From NCBI GenBank assembly GCA_052389435.1, contig JBQTIB010000102.1, forward strand, positions 1-21,053: 21,053 nucleotides of DNA, given 5' to 3'. Under the pieces are notes generated by a model. That model was not told where the DNA came from and did no database searches. It saw nothing but the letters and a program-made list of their open reading frames with translations. A program made the translations under genes and the position numbers. Origin of the DNA: JBQTKD01 sp052389435 (lineage in GTDB: Bacteria; Actinomycetota; Actinomycetes; Sporichthyales; Sporichthyaceae). Each line of letters starts with the position of its first letter. The stretch's first letter is position 1. Below are positions 20,287-21,053 of this stretch, one piece after another.

Positions 20287-20931
20287 GTGAGCGAACCGGC
20301 CTACCTGACCAACACCCGCGCGGGCTACGACGCGATCGCCGTCGACTACGCGGAGCGGTTCAACGGCGAACTCGCGCGCAGGCCGTTGGACCGGGCGTCG
20401 GTGGGGGCGTTCGCGGAACTCGTCGCCGGTGTCGGTCCGGTCGCCGACGTGGGCTGCGGACCCGGCGTCACGACGGGCTTTCTCTCCGCCCGCGGGGTCG
20501 ACGTCTTCGGCCTCGACCTCTCGCCCGGCATGCTCGCGCTCGCCCGCCGCGACCATCCCGGCCTGCGATTCCTCGAGGGAACGATGACGGCCCTGAGCCT
20601 CGCGGAGGACAGCCTCGCCGGGCTGCTGGCGTGGTACTCGATCATCCACATTCCCGCGGACGGCCTGCCCGGCGTCTTCGCCGAGTTCGCGCGAGTGCTC
20701 CGCCCCGGCGGATGGCTGCTGCTCGGCTTCCAGATCGGCGACGAGGTCCAGCACCACGACGAAGGCTTCGGCCACCCCGTGAACCTGGACTTTCGACGCC
20801 TACAGCCCGACCGCATCGAAGAACTGCTCGATGCGGCCGGGCTGCGGGTCGAAGCTACGGTGCGGCGCCGCCCGGACGACTGGGAGAAGACCTCCCAGGC
20901 GCACGTGCTGGCGCGGTTGCCCGAGGGCTAG
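20287..20931 (+). CDS. Class I SAM-dependent methyltransferase
   Basis: A 214-aa Rossmann-fold methyltransferase. Motif I VADVGCGPGVTT (about 52-63) binds SAM; FGLDLSPGMLALAR is motif II with the ribose-binding Asp; LLAWYSIIHIP (motif IV region) and FARVLRPGGWLLLGFQ (motif VI) follow. This is the Methyltransf_11/25 type acting on small molecules; the acceptor cannot be predicted. The frame extends upstream to 20194, but GTG 20287 fits a leaderless -10 and the normal N-terminus (YLTNTRAGYDAIAVDYAERF). The stop TAG coincides with the boundary of an IS element, so its last residues or stop may have been altered by the insertion. Confidence 0.88.
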   Translation: MSEPAYLTNTRAGYDAIAVDYAERFNGELARRPLDRASVGAFAELVAGVGPVADVGCGPGVTTGFLSARGVDVFGLDLSPGMLALARRDHPGLRFLEGTMTALSLAEDSLAGLLAWYSIIHIPADGLPGVFAEFARVLRPGGWLLLGFQIGDEVQHHDEGFGHPVNLDFRRLQPDRIEELLDAAGLRVEATVRRRPDDWEKTSQAHVLARLPEG

Positions 20932-21053
20932 GGCGTGTCTCCTTATTCGAGTAGCCAGATGGTGATGGCTCGCAGGACGACGCCACCGCGGTAGGTGAGT
21001 GCGAGCTTGTCGTAGCGGGTGGCCAATCCTCGCCACTGCTTGAAAACGTTGAA
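20931..21053 (-). mobile_element. 3' end of an IS5-family insertion sequence (continues past the right edge)
   Basis: From GGGCGTGTCTCC (about 20931) to the right edge the sequence holds the end of a transposase on the minus strand plus the terminal bases of the element. The boundary directly abuts the methyltransferase stop (GCTAG). A TA or CTAG target duplication would fit IS5-group elements, but the other end is outside the window. Confidence 0.65.
20943..21053 (-). CDS. IS5-family transposase, C-terminal fragment
   Basis: Reading the minus strand from the right edge gives 36 residues ending at TAA (20943-20945). They include FKQWRGLATRYDKLALTY and then RGGVVLRAITIWLLE. The RYDKLAxxY motif followed by a hydrophobic IWL helix is the conserved C-terminal end of IS5-family (DDE) transposases of actinobacteria. 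The gene is cut by the window edge and is not necessarily defective. Confidence 0.8.
   Translation of the reverse strand, partial: FNVFKQWRGLATRYDKLALTYRGGVVLRAITIWLLE

Noticed and set aside
1..21053. tRNA, rRNA or riboswitch genes
   Set aside because: I saw no cloverleaf with T-loop consensus, no rRNA sequence and no recognisable riboswitch core in the intergenic regions.

Overview
High-GC (about 70%) chromosomal DNA with the codon bias, GTG starts, start-stop overlaps and leaderless promoters of an Actinomycetota genome. I cannot name the genus from sequence alone. The window is mostly lipid/aromatic catabolism and its regulators, with a sprinkling of mobile or selfish-looking elements: palindromic repeats, a DUF559-like nuclease-fold gene, an AAA_14/DUF4143 ATPase and the end of an IS5-type element.

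Layout. 2-385: the 3' end of a branched-chain amino-acid-type ABC substrate-binding protein, followed by a strong terminator. 513-2958 (minus): a TetR regulator and a PEP-utilising swivelling-domain protein that lacks an ATP-grasp domain. 3191-3967: surE, divergent from tetR, with a TetR-like palindrome over its promoter. 3982-5651: four copies of a 46-bp hairpin repeat, around an AbiEi/DUF559-like gene and a small hypothetical gene. 5663-7775 (minus): an acyl-CoA ligase and a winged-helix regulator. 7877-12628 (plus): a tightly overlapping operon of cytochrome P450, aldehyde dehydrogenase, SDR and a short PPDK without its PEP/pyruvate barrel. 12702-13853 (minus): an AAA_14/DUF4143 ATPase with a large AT-rich inverted repeat in its promoter. 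13930-17095: an APH-type kinase divergent from a double-HTH (XRE plus TetR) regulator and an acyl-CoA dehydrogenase, sharing a perfect 8-2-8 palindrome. 17188-21053: DUF4240, an ArsR/SRPBCC pair, a lipoprotein, a small unknown protein, a SAM methyltransferase and the 3' end of an IS5-family transposase.

How it may fit together (inference). The P450, SDR, ALDH and CoA ligase form a plausible chain from hydroxylation through alcohol and aldehyde to acid and CoA thioester for a hydrophobic or aromatic substrate. The APH kinase and ACAD resemble the two halves of ACAD10/11 and the LvaA/LvaC pair, which handle 4-hydroxyacyl-CoAs through a phosphorylated intermediate. The window also has two incomplete PEP-synthase/PPDK-family proteins. 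One has the acceptor-like and His domains. The other has the ATP-grasp and His domains. Neither has the PEP barrel, so their phosphoryl acceptors are unknown. The most unusual non-coding element is the palindromic repeat at five sites, which sits at gene ends and provides the stop codon of two genes.
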